Positions 8,865-17,778 of a DNA stretch of 64,000 bases are shown here, piece by piece. The translations under genes were made by a program, and so were the position numbers. Positions within the stretch are counted from its first letter, which is position 1, and every line of letters starts with the position of its first letter. Below the pieces are notes generated by a model. The model was not told where the DNA came from and searched no databases. It saw nothing but the letters and a program-made list of their open reading frames with translations. Origin of the DNA: Bacteroidales bacterium. Its GTDB lineage: Bacteria > Bacteroidota > Bacteroidia > Bacteroidales > Marinilabiliaceae. The stretch is taken from positions 27,000 through 90,999 of the forward strand of contig JAKSLH010000010.1 in assembly GCA_024401335.1 (NCBI GenBank), in the 5' to 3' direction.

Positions 8865-10592
8865 TTATGCCTGACGGTAATCAGCAATGTTCTCAGCCTG
8901 GAACTTGCGGATAAATGTCATGTGCTTCTCTACTTCAGCCTCTGCATAACGAACGTATACATTAGCCGACTTAGCGAACATCTCAGGAGCCTTCAATGCG
9001 TCAATAACAAGAAGGTTACCCATGATTGTATGAGCACACATCTCAACAAGACGGCGAGCCATAAGATCAAGGAGTTCCTGATCCTTAGCCTCTGTAATCT
9101 GGTTGATAGCCATACGAGTCTTGTCAGCCATATCCTTCAACTTGTCACGGAGAATGTCAAATGGTGTTGACTGACCTGCAGCAAGCATTGAAATCTGCTG
9201 TTCGTAATCTTCGATCTGTGTAAGATATGCACCTGTTGTAACATAGCGGATAGCTGCAACAACCTGCAACTGTGTTGTACCCTCGTAGATAGAAGTGATA
9301 CGTGCATCGCGATAGATACGTTCGCACTTATACTCCTTCATGAAGCCCGAACCACCATGTACCTGGATACAGTCGTATGTATTCTGGTTAGCGAACTCTG
9401 AACCCATAGCCTTTGACAACGGAGTAAATGAGTCAGCGAGCTTAGAATACTTCTTCTGCTCTGCACGCTCTTCTGGAGTAAGCTTACGTTCCTTAGAGAT
9501 ATCGTCGAGTGCCTTGTACATATCAACGAAACGAGCTGTCTCATACAAGATAGCACGTGTTGCATCTGTCTTAGCCTTCATTGTAGAAAGCAAATCTGCT
9601 ACAGCAGGGAACTCAATGATTGCCTTACCGAACTGCTTACGATCCTTTGCGTATGCAAGTGCCTCGTTATATGCAGCCTGTGAAAGACCAACACCCTGAG
9701 CAGCGATACCAAGACGAGCACCGTTCATCAATGCCATGACGTACTTGATAAGACCGAGCTTACGGTCGCCGCAGAGTTCAGCCTTAGCATTCTTATATAC
9801 AAGCTCACATGTTGGTGAACCCTTGATACCCATCTTGTTCTCGATACGACGTACATCAACGCCACCCTGACGCTTGTCATAAATGAACATTGAAAGACCA
9901 CGGCCGTCATGAGTACCTTCCTCAGAACGAGCAAGTACCAAGTGGATGTCTGCGTCACCGTTAGTGATGAAACGCTTTACACCATTAAGTCTCCAGCAGT
10001 TCTCCTTCTCATCGTATGTAGCCTTGAGCATAACACTCTGAAGGTCCGAACCTGCATCTGGCTCAGTCAAGTCCATAGACATTGTCTCACCTGCACACAC
10101 ACGAGTCAAGAAACGCATCTTCTGATCTTCGTTACCAAACTCATAGAGTGTCTCAGCGCAGTCCTGCAAACCCCAGAGGTTTTCGAAACCAGCATCAGCA
10201 GAAGATACCATATCTGCTGCCATGATATAAGGAACGATTGGGAAGTTCAAGCCACCGAAACGGCGTGGCATAGCCATACCCATCAATCCTGCCTTACGTG
10301 TAGCGTCGATATTTACATCTGTGCCTGGAGCATACTGTACACGACCGTTCTCACACTTTGGACCGTCGTGGTCAACGCCTTCAGCATTTGGACCGATAAC
10401 TTCACCACAGATCTCGCCAACGATGTCGAGTACTCTGTCGAAGTTGTCCATTGCATCCTCAAAGTTCTGAGGAGCATAGTCATACTTGTCTTTATCAGCA
10501 TAGTCGCGCTCCTTGAGCTCAACGATGCGCTTCATCAACGGATGGTTAAGGTGATACTTAAGCTCCGGTGTTTCTGTATAATAATTTGCCAT
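8865..10592 (-). CDS. acyl-CoA dehydrogenase family flavoprotein
   Basis: The 575-aa protein oxidises acyl-CoA to enoyl-CoA with FAD, passing electrons to the EtfAB pair encoded just upstream. The family signatures MDLTEPDAGSD (FAD/substrate loop) and IYEGTTQLQ (435-443, with the likely catalytic Glu437) are present, as is the KDRKQFGKAI segment. It is about 190 residues longer than short-chain enzymes such as Bcd because of a helical C-terminal domain, as in the larger FadE-like group. Order in the operon is etfB-etfA-acd. The chain length of the substrate, and whether the complex bifurcates electrons, cannot be decided from sequence alone. Confidence 0.92.
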   Translation of the reverse strand: MANYYTETPELKYHLNHPLMKRIVELKERDYADKDKYDYAPQNFEDAMDNFDRVLDIVGEICGEVIGPNAEGVDHDGPKCENGRVQYAPGTDVNIDATRKAGLMGMAMPRRFGGLNFPIVPYIMAADMVSSADAGFENLWGLQDCAETLYEFGNEDQKMRFLTRVCAGETMSMDLTEPDAGSDLQSVMLKATYDEKENCWRLNGVKRFITNGDADIHLVLARSEEGTHDGRGLSMFIYDKRQGGVDVRRIENKMGIKGSPTCELVYKNAKAELCGDRKLGLIKYVMALMNGARLGIAAQGVGLSQAAYNEALAYAKDRKQFGKAIIEFPAVADLLSTMKAKTDATRAILYETARFVDMYKALDDISKERKLTPEERAEQKKYSKLADSFTPLSKAMGSEFANQNTYDCIQVHGGSGFMKEYKCERIYRDARITSIYEGTTQLQVVAAIRYVTTGAYLTQIEDYEQQISMLAAGQSTPFDILRDKLKDMADKTRMAINQITEAKDQELLDLMARRLVEMCAHTIMGNLLVIDALKAPEMFAKSANVYVRYAEAEVEKHMTFIRKFQAENIADYRQA

Positions 10593-10612
10593 TGTATTTT
10601 ACTCTTGTAGGG

Positions 10613-11650
10613 TTACTTGCTGTTCTTCTTGTAATACTTGATCATCTTAGGGATAACCTCCTCTACTGTACCATTGATAACATAGTCTGCTATCTGGTTG
10701 ATTGGAGCATCAGGATCCGAGTTGATTGAGATAATCATTGAAGAATCCTGCATACCTGCGATGTGCTGAATCTGACCAGAGATACCACATGCGATATAGA
10801 GCTTCGGACGAACAGTCACACCTGTCTGACCAATCTGACGATCATGGTCAACCCATCCTGCATCTACAGCAGCACGGCTGGCACCAACCTCAGCATGAAG
10901 TTCCTTTGCAAGTTCAAAGAGCTTATCGAAGCCTTCCTTAGAACCAACACCATAACCACCAGCAACAACGATAGGAGCGCCTTTGAGATTATTCTTAGCA
11001 GCCTCTACATGACGGTCAATAACCTTCACAACATAATCGGTTGTTGGAACATACTTAGCTACGTCATGCTTAACAACTTCACCCTTGTAGTTTGCATCAA
11101 CAATCTCCTTCTTCATCACACCGTCACGTACTGTTGCCATCTGTGGGCGATGCTCTGGATTTACGATTGTAGCGATGATAGAACCGCCAAACGCTGGACG
11201 GATCTGATAGAGCTGGTTCTCATAGTGCTTATCTACCATCTGGTCACCTTCCTTCACCTTCATGTCGAAAGAGCCGATTTCAAGCTGAGTACAGTCTGCT
11301 GTCAAACCAGAATGCAAAGCTGACGATACGCGTGGACCGAGGTCACGACCGATAACTGTTGCACCGAGAAGACAAATCTGTGGCTGTTCCTCCTTGAAGA
11401 GGTTTACTACAGCTGAAGTATGAGGAAGTGATGTATATGGGAACAAACCCTCTGCATCAAAAATATGCACCTTATCTGCACCGTATGGCAATATCTGAGA
11501 CTCTACGCCGTCAAGCTTATAACCAACACAAAGTGCCTCGAGCTTCACACCAAGTTCGTTGGCCAACTTGCGGCCCTTGGTCAAAAGCTCCAAACTTACA
11601 TCGGCAACCTTATTGCCTTCAAGTTCGCAATATACAAATACGTTGTTCAT
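10613..11650 (-). CDS. etfA: electron transfer flavoprotein subunit alpha
   Basis: This 345-aa subunit binds the FAD of the electron transfer flavoprotein. The C-terminal FAD domain is clear: GGYGVGSKEGF, then VGASRAAVDAGW, GQTGVTVRPKLYIACGISG and NSDPDAPI, the classical EtfA signature. The N-terminal half is the usual alpha/beta domain that packs against EtfB. It lies 20 bases upstream of the acyl-CoA dehydrogenase and 68 bases downstream of etfB; the second gap contains a hairpin-forming repeat. Confidence 0.95.
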   Translation of the reverse strand: MNNVFVYCELEGNKVADVSLELLTKGRKLANELGVKLEALCVGYKLDGVESQILPYGADKVHIFDAEGLFPYTSLPHTSAVVNLFKEEQPQICLLGATVIGRDLGPRVSSALHSGLTADCTQLEIGSFDMKVKEGDQMVDKHYENQLYQIRPAFGGSIIATIVNPEHRPQMATVRDGVMKKEIVDANYKGEVVKHDVAKYVPTTDYVVKVIDRHVEAAKNNLKGAPIVVAGGYGVGSKEGFDKLFELAKELHAEVGASRAAVDAGWVDHDRQIGQTGVTVRPKLYIACGISGQIQHIAGMQDSSMIISINSDPDAPINQIADYVINGTVEEVIPKMIKYYKKNSK

Positions 11651-11672
11651 TTTTTATTCTGAGTTACTAGCT

Positions 11673-11709
11673 ACTAGTGACGAGCGTGTTCTCGTCGTTA
11701 GTCACTAGT
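11673..11709 (-). repeat. intercistronic hairpin between etfB and etfA
   Basis: ACTAGT and GACGAG (11673-11684) pair with CTCGTC (11691-11696) and ACTAGT (11704-11709), giving a 6+6 bp stem interrupted by a 7-base bulge. Nearby copies of TTAGT and ACTAG make the segment repetitive. No T tract follows, so mRNA processing or differential expression is more likely than termination. Confidence 0.5.
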
Positions 11710-11718
11710 CGTTAGTAA

Positions 11719-12594
11719 TTAACCAATTGTATTGCTCTGAATGAGTTCTGCCATGAGGTTGTCAATATCATTGTCACTAGCAGTGAATGTCTTGCTTTCC
11801 TTTGCTGTGAACACGATGTTCTTGACTGCCTTCACATTTGTTGGAGAACCGGCCTTACCTATCTGTGCAGGATCTGCATCAATGTCAGCTGCACCCCACT
11901 GCTGGATTGCAAGATATGGGCGTGTTGCATAGTAAGCCTTCTCAGCCTCATCTGTAAGTGCTGCGATCTCTGGCGCTGGCTTTGCATTCTTGTACTTCAT
12001 CACAAGCTTAGCGTTGCGTGTACGACATGGAGCTGCAGAACCGTTTACTGTGATAACAATTGGAAGTGGACCTTCAACTGTCTCCACACCACCATCGATA
12101 TGACGCTTCGCTGTAATCTTCTTGCCTGCTACTGAAAGAACTTCCTCAGTGTAAGTGATCTGTGTCAAGCCAAGCTTCTCTGCTACCTGTGGACCAACCT
12201 GAGCTGTATCACCGTCGATTGCCTGACGACCACATACTATGATGTCATAGTCACCTATCTTCTTGATGCCCTGTGCCAATGTGTAGCTGGTTGCAAGTGT
12301 ATCTGCACCACCAAGAGCACGGTCTGTCAAAAGAACGCCTGCATCTGCACCTCTGTAAAGGCCTTCACGAAGCACTTCTGTTGCCTTTGGCAAGCCCATT
12401 GTAAGCATTGTGATTGTTGAACCAGGATTTGCATCCTTGATGCGGAGAGCCTGCTCAAGTGCATTGAGATCCTCTGGATTGAATACGGCTGGCAGAGCTG
12501 CACGATTGACTGTTCCCTCAGGAGTCATCGCATCAGGACCCACGTTGCGTGTGTCTGGCACCTGCTTAGCAAGTACAATGATTTTGTATCCCAT
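11719..12594 (-). CDS. etfB: electron transfer flavoprotein subunit beta
   Basis: The 291-aa protein starts with YKIIVLAKQVPDT, the typical EtfB opening, and carries the GRQAIDGDTAQVGPQVAE nucleotide-binding segment. EtfB holds AMP or, in bifurcating forms, a second FAD. It is first in the etfB-etfA-acyl-CoA dehydrogenase operon. An oddity is the C-terminal tail after IGKAGSPTNVKAV, which is common in anaerobe EtfBs. The function as an electron carrier is secure; the final acceptor is not encoded here. Confidence 0.95.
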   Translation of the reverse strand: MGYKIIVLAKQVPDTRNVGPDAMTPEGTVNRAALPAVFNPEDLNALEQALRIKDANPGSTITMLTMGLPKATEVLREGLYRGADAGVLLTDRALGGADTLATSYTLAQGIKKIGDYDIIVCGRQAIDGDTAQVGPQVAEKLGLTQITYTEEVLSVAGKKITAKRHIDGGVETVEGPLPIVITVNGSAAPCRTRNAKLVMKYKNAKPAPEIAALTDEAEKAYYATRPYLAIQQWGAADIDADPAQIGKAGSPTNVKAVKNIVFTAKESKTFTASDNDIDNLMAELIQSNTIG

Positions 12595-12689
12595 TTTTTA
12601 TTTCTTAGTTATATATTTTCTGTTTAATTCAGTAGCGCAAAAACATTACGCCAAAAAATTGTTTCAAAATTATAAAATTATAGAATAAC

Positions 12690-12720
12690 GGCAAGCAATT
12701 TCAGACGAAAATCACTTGCC
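12690..12720 (-). terminator. probable terminator of the helicase gene
   Basis: GGCAAG and CTTGCC (with an inner ATTT/AAAT pairing) form a hairpin 51 bases past the helicase stop, followed on the minus strand by an AT-rich tail. The T tract is interrupted. Confidence 0.5.
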
Positions 12721-12770
12721 ATTGGAACAAATAGACGATTTTGTGGTCTTTTTTTATTTTTTATTATACT

Positions 12771-15131
12771 TTATTCGGGTCTAAGTCTGGCAAATTTCAC
12801 CAGTAACTGCTTTACCCCTAAATTATCAAACTGTATCTTCAATTTGGTATTAGGCATTGTGCCCTCTATCGCCAATATCGTTCCTCTGCCGAATGTCTCA
12901 TGCACCACTCTTTGGCCTACACTGTAGGTACCACTTGGCACATCTACCGAACTGACTTTAGTGGCTGGCTTAAACGATGACGGAGGTCTCTGAATGCCTC
13001 CTCCCGACCTGAATCCAGACGTCTGTCTCATCGAACTATATGGAGATGACGCTCCTGTATGATTTCTCGCGTATGGATTCTGCACAGGCTGTGTCCTCTG
13101 ACCATAGCTGAACGATGAACGAGGCGACTGCTCCATTCTGAACGCCGACCTTGGTCTATCTACATTCATACTGTCCGGACGGTCGATATACTCACTGTCG
13201 ATATCTGCTATGAATCGGCTTGGATGACAATCTTTTCTCTGGCCATACTGGAAACGACTCAAACAATAGCTTATTGTAGCCGTATCCTTGGCTCTCGTCA
13301 AGGCCACATACATCAAGCGCCTCTCTTCCTCCAGTTCCTTCGGATTATATCCGCTCTGCTGACCTGGGAAAGTCTCGTCCTCTACGCCTACAATATATAC
13401 ACTATTGAACTCCAATCCCTTCGACGAGTGTATAGTCATCAGCTTCACCTGGTCCATATCGCCCCTATCCTGATCCATGTCTGATATCAAGGCCACCTCT
13501 TCCAGATAGCTGCGTATATGGTTGTCATCACCGCTCTCTACCCTCTCCTGGGAATAATCCTGCAGTGAATTCATAAGTTCATTCACGTTGTCATACCTGT
13601 CCTTGCCCTCAGCATCGTTCTTCCCCTCTGTCAACTCCTTCATGATACCGCTCTGCGAAAGCACTTCCGCAGCGAACTCGTACGCTGTGAGATTCTCTGC
13701 CTGCATCGAAAACATCTCTATCATGCTGACAAACTTCCCAATCTTGTTCTGAGTCGAGCCATTCAGCCCCGTCTTCTCTATCATACCCGGCTGCATGACC
13801 TGCCACAACGACACATCAACACTTGTCGCCGCTGAAACAAGCTTCTCTATCGTCGTCATGCCAATAGCTCGCGCCGGATAGTTTATTATTCTCTTAAGCG
13901 ACTCCGAATCATTATGGTTAACCGCCACTCTGAAATACGCTAGCAAGTCCTTTATCTCCTTTCTCTGGTAAAAGGCCAAACCACCGTATATTCTATATGG
14001 GATTCTCCCCTGCCTCAGCCCGTCCTCGAACGCGCGGCTCTGAGCATTTGTCCTATAGAGCACAGCGAAATCCTGAGGCCTCAACCCCTCATTTCGCATT
14101 CTCATGGCAATGTCTCTAACTATCATGCCCGCCTCTTCAGTGTCTGAATGCGCCGAACAAATCCTTATCTTGTCACCCTCGTCATTTTGTGAGAACACAG
14201 TCTTCTTGAGCCTACCCTGATTCTTCTCTATGAGGCTGTTGGCCGCATTTACAATATTCTGGGTGGACCTATAGTTCTGCTCTAGCTTAAATATCTTCAA
14301 GTCAGGATAGTCCCTCTCCAAACCCAAGATATTCTCAATTCTGGCACCACGGAACGAATAGATGCTCTGTGCATCATCGCCCACTACACAGATATTGTGA
14401 TGAGCTTCTACAAGCTTCTTTATAATGACATACTGGGCTTTATTCGTGTCCTGATACTCATCGACAAGCACATATTTAAACTTCTGCTGATACTTAGCCA
14501 GTATATCCTGATGATCTCTAAACAATATATGTGTATAGAACAGCAAGTCATCGAAATCCACAGAGTTCGACTTCTTCAGCCTTATTGCATACTGGTTATA
14601 GATATCCGTTGTCCTTGGTCGGCGTGCGCTCTTGTCTCTCTCTATGAAATTGACATCCTGGGCATACATCGACGGACTGACAAGGTCATTCTTAGCCTGC
14701 GAAATAGCCCCCATAACATTGCTGAGCTTATACTCCTTCTCGTCAAGCCCCATGTCCTTGATAATGCTCTTGAGCAGATTCTTCGAGTCCTGCGTATCAT
14801 AGATAGTGAAGTCCCTATTCAACCCCACCGCATCAGCCTCAATCCTCAATATCTTTGCAAAAATCGAGTGGAATGTACCCATCCATAGCTGCTGGCTCTC
14901 TTCCGGACCGACAATCTGCGCTATTCGCTCCTTCATCTCCTTAGCCGCCTTATTAGTAAAAGTCAGCGCCAAGATATTATATGGTTTCACGCCCTGCTGC
15001 AACAGATATGCTATTCGCATGGTGAGCACACGCGTCTTGCCAGAACCCGCACCCGCAATCACAAGCACAGGTCCGTCAGTCGTCATCACAGCTTGTCTCT
15101 GTGGCTCATTTAAAGAATCAAGATAATTCAT
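12771..15131 (-). CDS. pcrA: UvrD/PcrA-type 3'-5' DNA helicase
   Basis: This 786-aa superfamily 1A helicase unwinds DNA in repair and replication-restart. Motifs in order: Walker A GAGSGKT (27-33), Walker B VLVDEYQDT, motif III GDDAQSIYSFRGA, motif IV NYRSTQNIV, motif V TIHSSKGLEF and motif VI MYVALTRAK. The C-terminus has a Ser/Arg/Pro-rich linker followed by a small beta domain (VGQRVVHETFGRGTI), the Tudor-like RNA polymerase-binding module typical of PcrA. It is a single gene with its own -7 box just upstream (15154-15161). Confidence 0.94.
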   Translation of the reverse strand: MNYLDSLNEPQRQAVMTTDGPVLVIAGAGSGKTRVLTMRIAYLLQQGVKPYNILALTFTNKAAKEMKERIAQIVGPEESQQLWMGTFHSIFAKILRIEADAVGLNRDFTIYDTQDSKNLLKSIIKDMGLDEKEYKLSNVMGAISQAKNDLVSPSMYAQDVNFIERDKSARRPRTTDIYNQYAIRLKKSNSVDFDDLLFYTHILFRDHQDILAKYQQKFKYVLVDEYQDTNKAQYVIIKKLVEAHHNICVVGDDAQSIYSFRGARIENILGLERDYPDLKIFKLEQNYRSTQNIVNAANSLIEKNQGRLKKTVFSQNDEGDKIRICSAHSDTEEAGMIVRDIAMRMRNEGLRPQDFAVLYRTNAQSRAFEDGLRQGRIPYRIYGGLAFYQRKEIKDLLAYFRVAVNHNDSESLKRIINYPARAIGMTTIEKLVSAATSVDVSLWQVMQPGMIEKTGLNGSTQNKIGKFVSMIEMFSMQAENLTAYEFAAEVLSQSGIMKELTEGKNDAEGKDRYDNVNELMNSLQDYSQERVESGDDNHIRSYLEEVALISDMDQDRGDMDQVKLMTIHSSKGLEFNSVYIVGVEDETFPGQQSGYNPKELEEERRLMYVALTRAKDTATISYCLSRFQYGQRKDCHPSRFIADIDSEYIDRPDSMNVDRPRSAFRMEQSPRSSFSYGQRTQPVQNPYARNHTGASSPYSSMRQTSGFRSGGGIQRPPSSFKPATKVSSVDVPSGTYSVGQRVVHETFGRGTILAIEGTMPNTKLKIQFDNLGVKQLLVKFARLRPE

Positions 15132-15153
15132 TTCATTCCTCTCTTAAGTGGCG

Positions 15154-15161
15154 CAAAGGTA
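15154..15161 (-). promoter_or_regulatory. -7 box (TACCTTTG) for the helicase gene
   Basis: On the minus strand TACCTTTG matches the Bacteroidetes primary-sigma -7 consensus TAnnTTTG and lies 23 bases before the ATG. A clear -33 TTTG was not found. Confidence 0.6.
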
Positions 15162-15246
15162 GAAATATTTTTGCGTTTATCACATTTTTCTTTCCCGTAG
15201 GCTCTCTTGATCGATTACACGATAGCAGAAGAGAAGACTACAAATA

Positions 15247-15306
15247 GTCAATAAAACACGAAAAACACCGTTTTGTCGATAAAACATGCCTGTTCGTCGA
15301 CAAACA
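15247..15306 (+). promoter_or_regulatory. three upstream repeats, candidate enhancer (UAS) for a sigma-54 activator
   Basis: Three copies share GTCRAYAAAACA-like sequence: GTCAATAAAACA (15247), GTCGATAAAACA (15275) and GTCGACAAACA (15296). The latter two extend to near-palindromes GTTTTGTCGATAAAAC and TGTTCGTCGACAAACA. Spacings of 28 and 21 bases keep the last two on the same DNA face. They lie 30-90 bases above the sigma-54 core. Confidence 0.55.
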
Positions 15307-15335
15307 CGCCTTCATCACCTTCATGCCATGTTTTT

Positions 15336-15352
15336 TTGGCACGCACTTTGCA
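15336..15352 (+). promoter_or_regulatory. sigma-54 (-24/-12) promoter
   Basis: TTGGCACGCACTTTGCA fits the sigma-54 consensus TTGGCACG-N4-TTGCA at every conserved base, with GG (15338-15339) and GC (15350-15351) ten bases apart as required. Transcription would start near 15363, about 60 bases ahead of the histidine-rich protein's ATG. Confidence 0.75.
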
Positions 15353-15424
15353 ATGACAATTAATACCAGCGACAACATAAACGTCCTGGAAGCAATATTA
15401 CAAACGCTTAAAACATTTACAACT

Positions 15425-15904
15425 ATGAGAACACTCAGAATCATGGTAGCAGTGATGGCGATAGCCTTCAGCACCGCAGCTTTCAATTCTGTATCAGCTC
15501 AGAATATACGTCGTGACAATGGTGCCCGTCACAACTCACATCAGCCAGCTCATGCAGGTGGTCACAACAGCGCTCCTGCTCATCACTCTGGCAACAAGGC
15601 ATACAACTATGGTCACCACAACAATGGTCCTGTTCATCATAATGATGCTCATCACAACCATTATGTAGTCAACCACCACGACGCCCACTTCCATGGTCAT
15701 TCATATGCTCACTATGATCATATGCACCATGCGACCATCCATCACATGCATCACGGATATGTACCTGTTGTCGGCCATATCGTAGATTATCTTCCTAGCG
15801 ACTACGTAGTGATCAATGTTGATGGCATCCGCCTCTACAGAGCACTAGGACACATCTTCCGTCCTATCAGCATCGGCGGAGTAATACACTTTGTAATTGA
15901 ATAA
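15425..15904 (+). CDS. small secreted histidine-rich protein
   Basis: The product has 159 aa. The chosen start (15425) gives a clean signal peptide, MRTLRIMVAVMAIAFS followed by an AxA-type site near SAQN; an earlier in-frame ATG (15323) would place the start upstream of the predicted transcription start. Residues about 30-110 contain some 26 histidines in HH and HxxH clusters with Asn, Gly and Ala, resembling nickel/zinc/copper-binding stretches. The C-terminal 45 residues (VVGHIVDYLPSDYV to IHFVIE) look folded and beta-rich. Metal buffering outside the cytosol is inferred from composition only. A sigma-54 promoter with upstream repeats precedes it. No homologue is recognised. Confidence 0.7.
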   Translation: MRTLRIMVAVMAIAFSTAAFNSVSAQNIRRDNGARHNSHQPAHAGGHNSAPAHHSGNKAYNYGHHNNGPVHHNDAHHNHYVVNHHDAHFHGHSYAHYDHMHHATIHHMHHGYVPVVGHIVDYLPSDYVVINVDGIRLYRALGHIFRPISIGGVIHFVIE

Positions 15905-15968
15905 AACCCGATTTGTTAGTGTTTCTATATGCCTTGGGCAACGTCAACGGACCGCGCTCAAGGCTTCT

Positions 15969-16559
15969 TTATTTCCTCATCGAAAACTCACATCCACAAT
16001 ACAGCTGATTATAGAAGCCACCCTCTTTAAGCAGCTGGTTCCTTCGCTCTTGCAATCCACCCTTTCTCCAGTTCTGTGTCCAAAACTCCACACCGTCCAC
16101 CATACCTTCGGCATACTTACCCGCCGCCTCTATCTGCTCAAGGCTCTTCCATCTCGATGACGCCAAAGTTGTAGTAAACAACCGTATCCCCTCCTTCCTG
16201 GCCATCATTGCCGTGGCCTTCATACGCATCTTAAAGCACAGCAGACATCTCCCGCCACGCTCCGGTTCCTCTTCCATTCCCCTTATATGCTCAAGCCATT
16301 CTTCATGGTCATAGTCCCCATCAATCCATTTCAGTCCCAACGCACTAACCTGGCGTTTGCTCTCTTGTTTTCTGATCTCATACTCCTCAACCGGGAATAT
16401 ATTAGGATTGAAATAGAACACCGTCGGTTCCAATCCGTTGGCCAACATACATTCCAATATAGCCGACGAACATGGAGCACAGCAAGCATGAAGCATTATC
16501 CTCTTCTCATTTCCAGGCACAACAACCTGAGGCGCCTTATATGTCTTTTCCTTATCCAT
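15969..16559 (-). CDS. queH: epoxyqueuosine reductase QueH
   Basis: This 196-aa protein matches QueH, the non-B12 enzyme that reduces epoxyqueuosine to queuosine in tRNA. Signature cysteines are HACCAPC (24-30), GGRCLLC (C105, C108) and a C-terminal YCGCEFS; known QueH enzymes hold an iron-sulfur cluster and a mononuclear iron with such residues. Length is as expected. It is downstream of dnaN but separated from it by a terminator, so it may have its own promoter. Confidence 0.9.
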   Translation of the reverse strand: MDKEKTYKAPQVVVPGNEKRIMLHACCAPCSSAILECMLANGLEPTVFYFNPNIFPVEEYEIRKQESKRQVSALGLKWIDGDYDHEEWLEHIRGMEEEPERGGRCLLCFKMRMKATAMMARKEGIRLFTTTLASSRWKSLEQIEAAGKYAEGMVDGVEFWTQNWRKGGLQERRNQLLKEGGFYNQLYCGCEFSMRK

Positions 16560-16566
16560 TCCAATG

Positions 16567-16600
16567 AAAAAAAACAGGCCGCACCTTTAGGCACAGCCTG
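16567..16600 (-). terminator. Rho-independent terminator after dnaN
   Basis: On the minus strand CAGGCTGTGCC-TAAA-GGTGCGGCCTG forms an 11-bp stem with three wobble pairs, followed at once by eight T residues. Confidence 0.85.
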
Positions 16601-16629
16601 CGTTATTATCTTTTTATAGCATCTACTTA

Positions 16630-17742
16630 TTACACCTTCATAGGCATAATAAGCATCAGCTCGTCCTCATTCTCCTTCTTATCTACAGGCAATACAATCA
16701 CCGCACGCGACGCGTCACTGAGCTGCATCTCTATATCCGAAGAATTCATGTTCGACATTATATTCGAGAAATATGACGACTTTATACCTATCACCATCTG
16801 CTCGCCTTCATATTGGCATGCAACAACCTCATTGGCAGAGCAAGAAAAGTCGAGGTCCTGTGCCATAACATTCACGCTGTTAGACGACAACTCAAGACGG
16901 ATAAGTTCAGTACCGTCAGAGAACAAAGCCGATCTAGATATCGCATTAGACAAATCCTGCCTGTTGACCATCACACGGAACGGATTGTTAGTAGGGATGA
17001 CACTACGATACTGTGGATAGTTTCCGTCTGTCAAGCGACATGTCATCTTGAACTTGTCAGCCTCGAATATCGCACTCTTCGAATCATAAGTGACCTTAAC
17101 ATCAACACCAGCCGACATGATATTCTTCAGCAGCGCTGCAGGCTTCTTGCCCAAGACAAATGACGACTTGAAGCCGCACTTCACGTCGGTTCTTGTGTAA
17201 CGAGCCAAGATATGAGAGTCAGTAGCAACAAATGTGATGCCATCAGGCTCTATATCGAAGAACACACCATTCATTATCGGACGCAACTCATCGTTGCCAG
17301 TAGCAAACAATGTATGTGATATACCAGCCAACAAGACATCAGAAGACAAGCTGAATGACTGAGACTCACCGCCAAGTGACTGGAGCTGTGGATAATCATT
17401 TGCATTAAGACCAACCTGGTTGTTCTTACCCGACACTGTAGCGATCTCTATCGCGAATGTCTCATCATTTATATTGAATGTCACAGGCTGCTCAGGCAAC
17501 TTCTTGAGATATTCTACAAGCTTGCCACCTGGTATTGCAACCTTACCATCTTTGTCAGACTCATTGACTTCCATTGTTGTTACAACAATAACCTCAGAAT
17601 CCGAACCAGTAATCGACAAAGTCTTGCCTGTTATTGAAAAAAGGAAATTATCCAGGATCGGAACCGGGCTCTTACTTGCTATTGCTCGTCCTGCTACCTG
17701 AAGGCGACCAAGTAAATCGCTACTTGAAACTACAAATCTCAT
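16630..17742 (-). CDS. dnaN: DNA polymerase III beta sliding clamp
   Basis: The 370-aa protein is the ring-shaped processivity factor of the replicative polymerase. The three clamp domains are seen as repeated blocks, with the opening MRFVVSSSDLLGRLQVAGRAI, the middle SGISHTLFATGNDELRPIMNGV-type segment and the ending ELMLIMPMKV, where the C-terminal residues line the partner-binding pocket. Length is normal. It is not next to dnaA, which is common in Bacteroidetes. It lies 36 bases downstream of the peptide deformylase gene and probably shares that transcript. Confidence 0.95.
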   Translation of the reverse strand: MRFVVSSSDLLGRLQVAGRAIASKSPVPILDNFLFSITGKTLSITGSDSEVIVVTTMEVNESDKDGKVAIPGGKLVEYLKKLPEQPVTFNINDETFAIEIATVSGKNNQVGLNANDYPQLQSLGGESQSFSLSSDVLLAGISHTLFATGNDELRPIMNGVFFDIEPDGITFVATDSHILARYTRTDVKCGFKSSFVLGKKPAALLKNIMSAGVDVKVTYDSKSAIFEADKFKMTCRLTDGNYPQYRSVIPTNNPFRVMVNRQDLSNAISRSALFSDGTELIRLELSSNSVNVMAQDLDFSCSANEVVACQYEGEQMVIGIKSSYFSNIMSNMNSSDIEMQLSDASRAVIVLPVDKKENEDELMLIMPMKV

Positions 17743-17778
17743 ATCCTCTGTTTTTTATTTCTTACTTCACTGAAAAAA

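Noticed and set aside
9909-10610. Long plus-strand open frame opposite the acyl-CoA dehydrogenase gene
   Set aside because: It is Cys/Leu/Ser/Thr-rich without domain motifs and lies fully antisense to a well-supported gene.
15323-15904. Longer form of the histidine-rich protein from ATG 15323
   Set aside because: That ATG lies upstream of the predicted sigma-54 start and the extra residues have no signal-peptide character.
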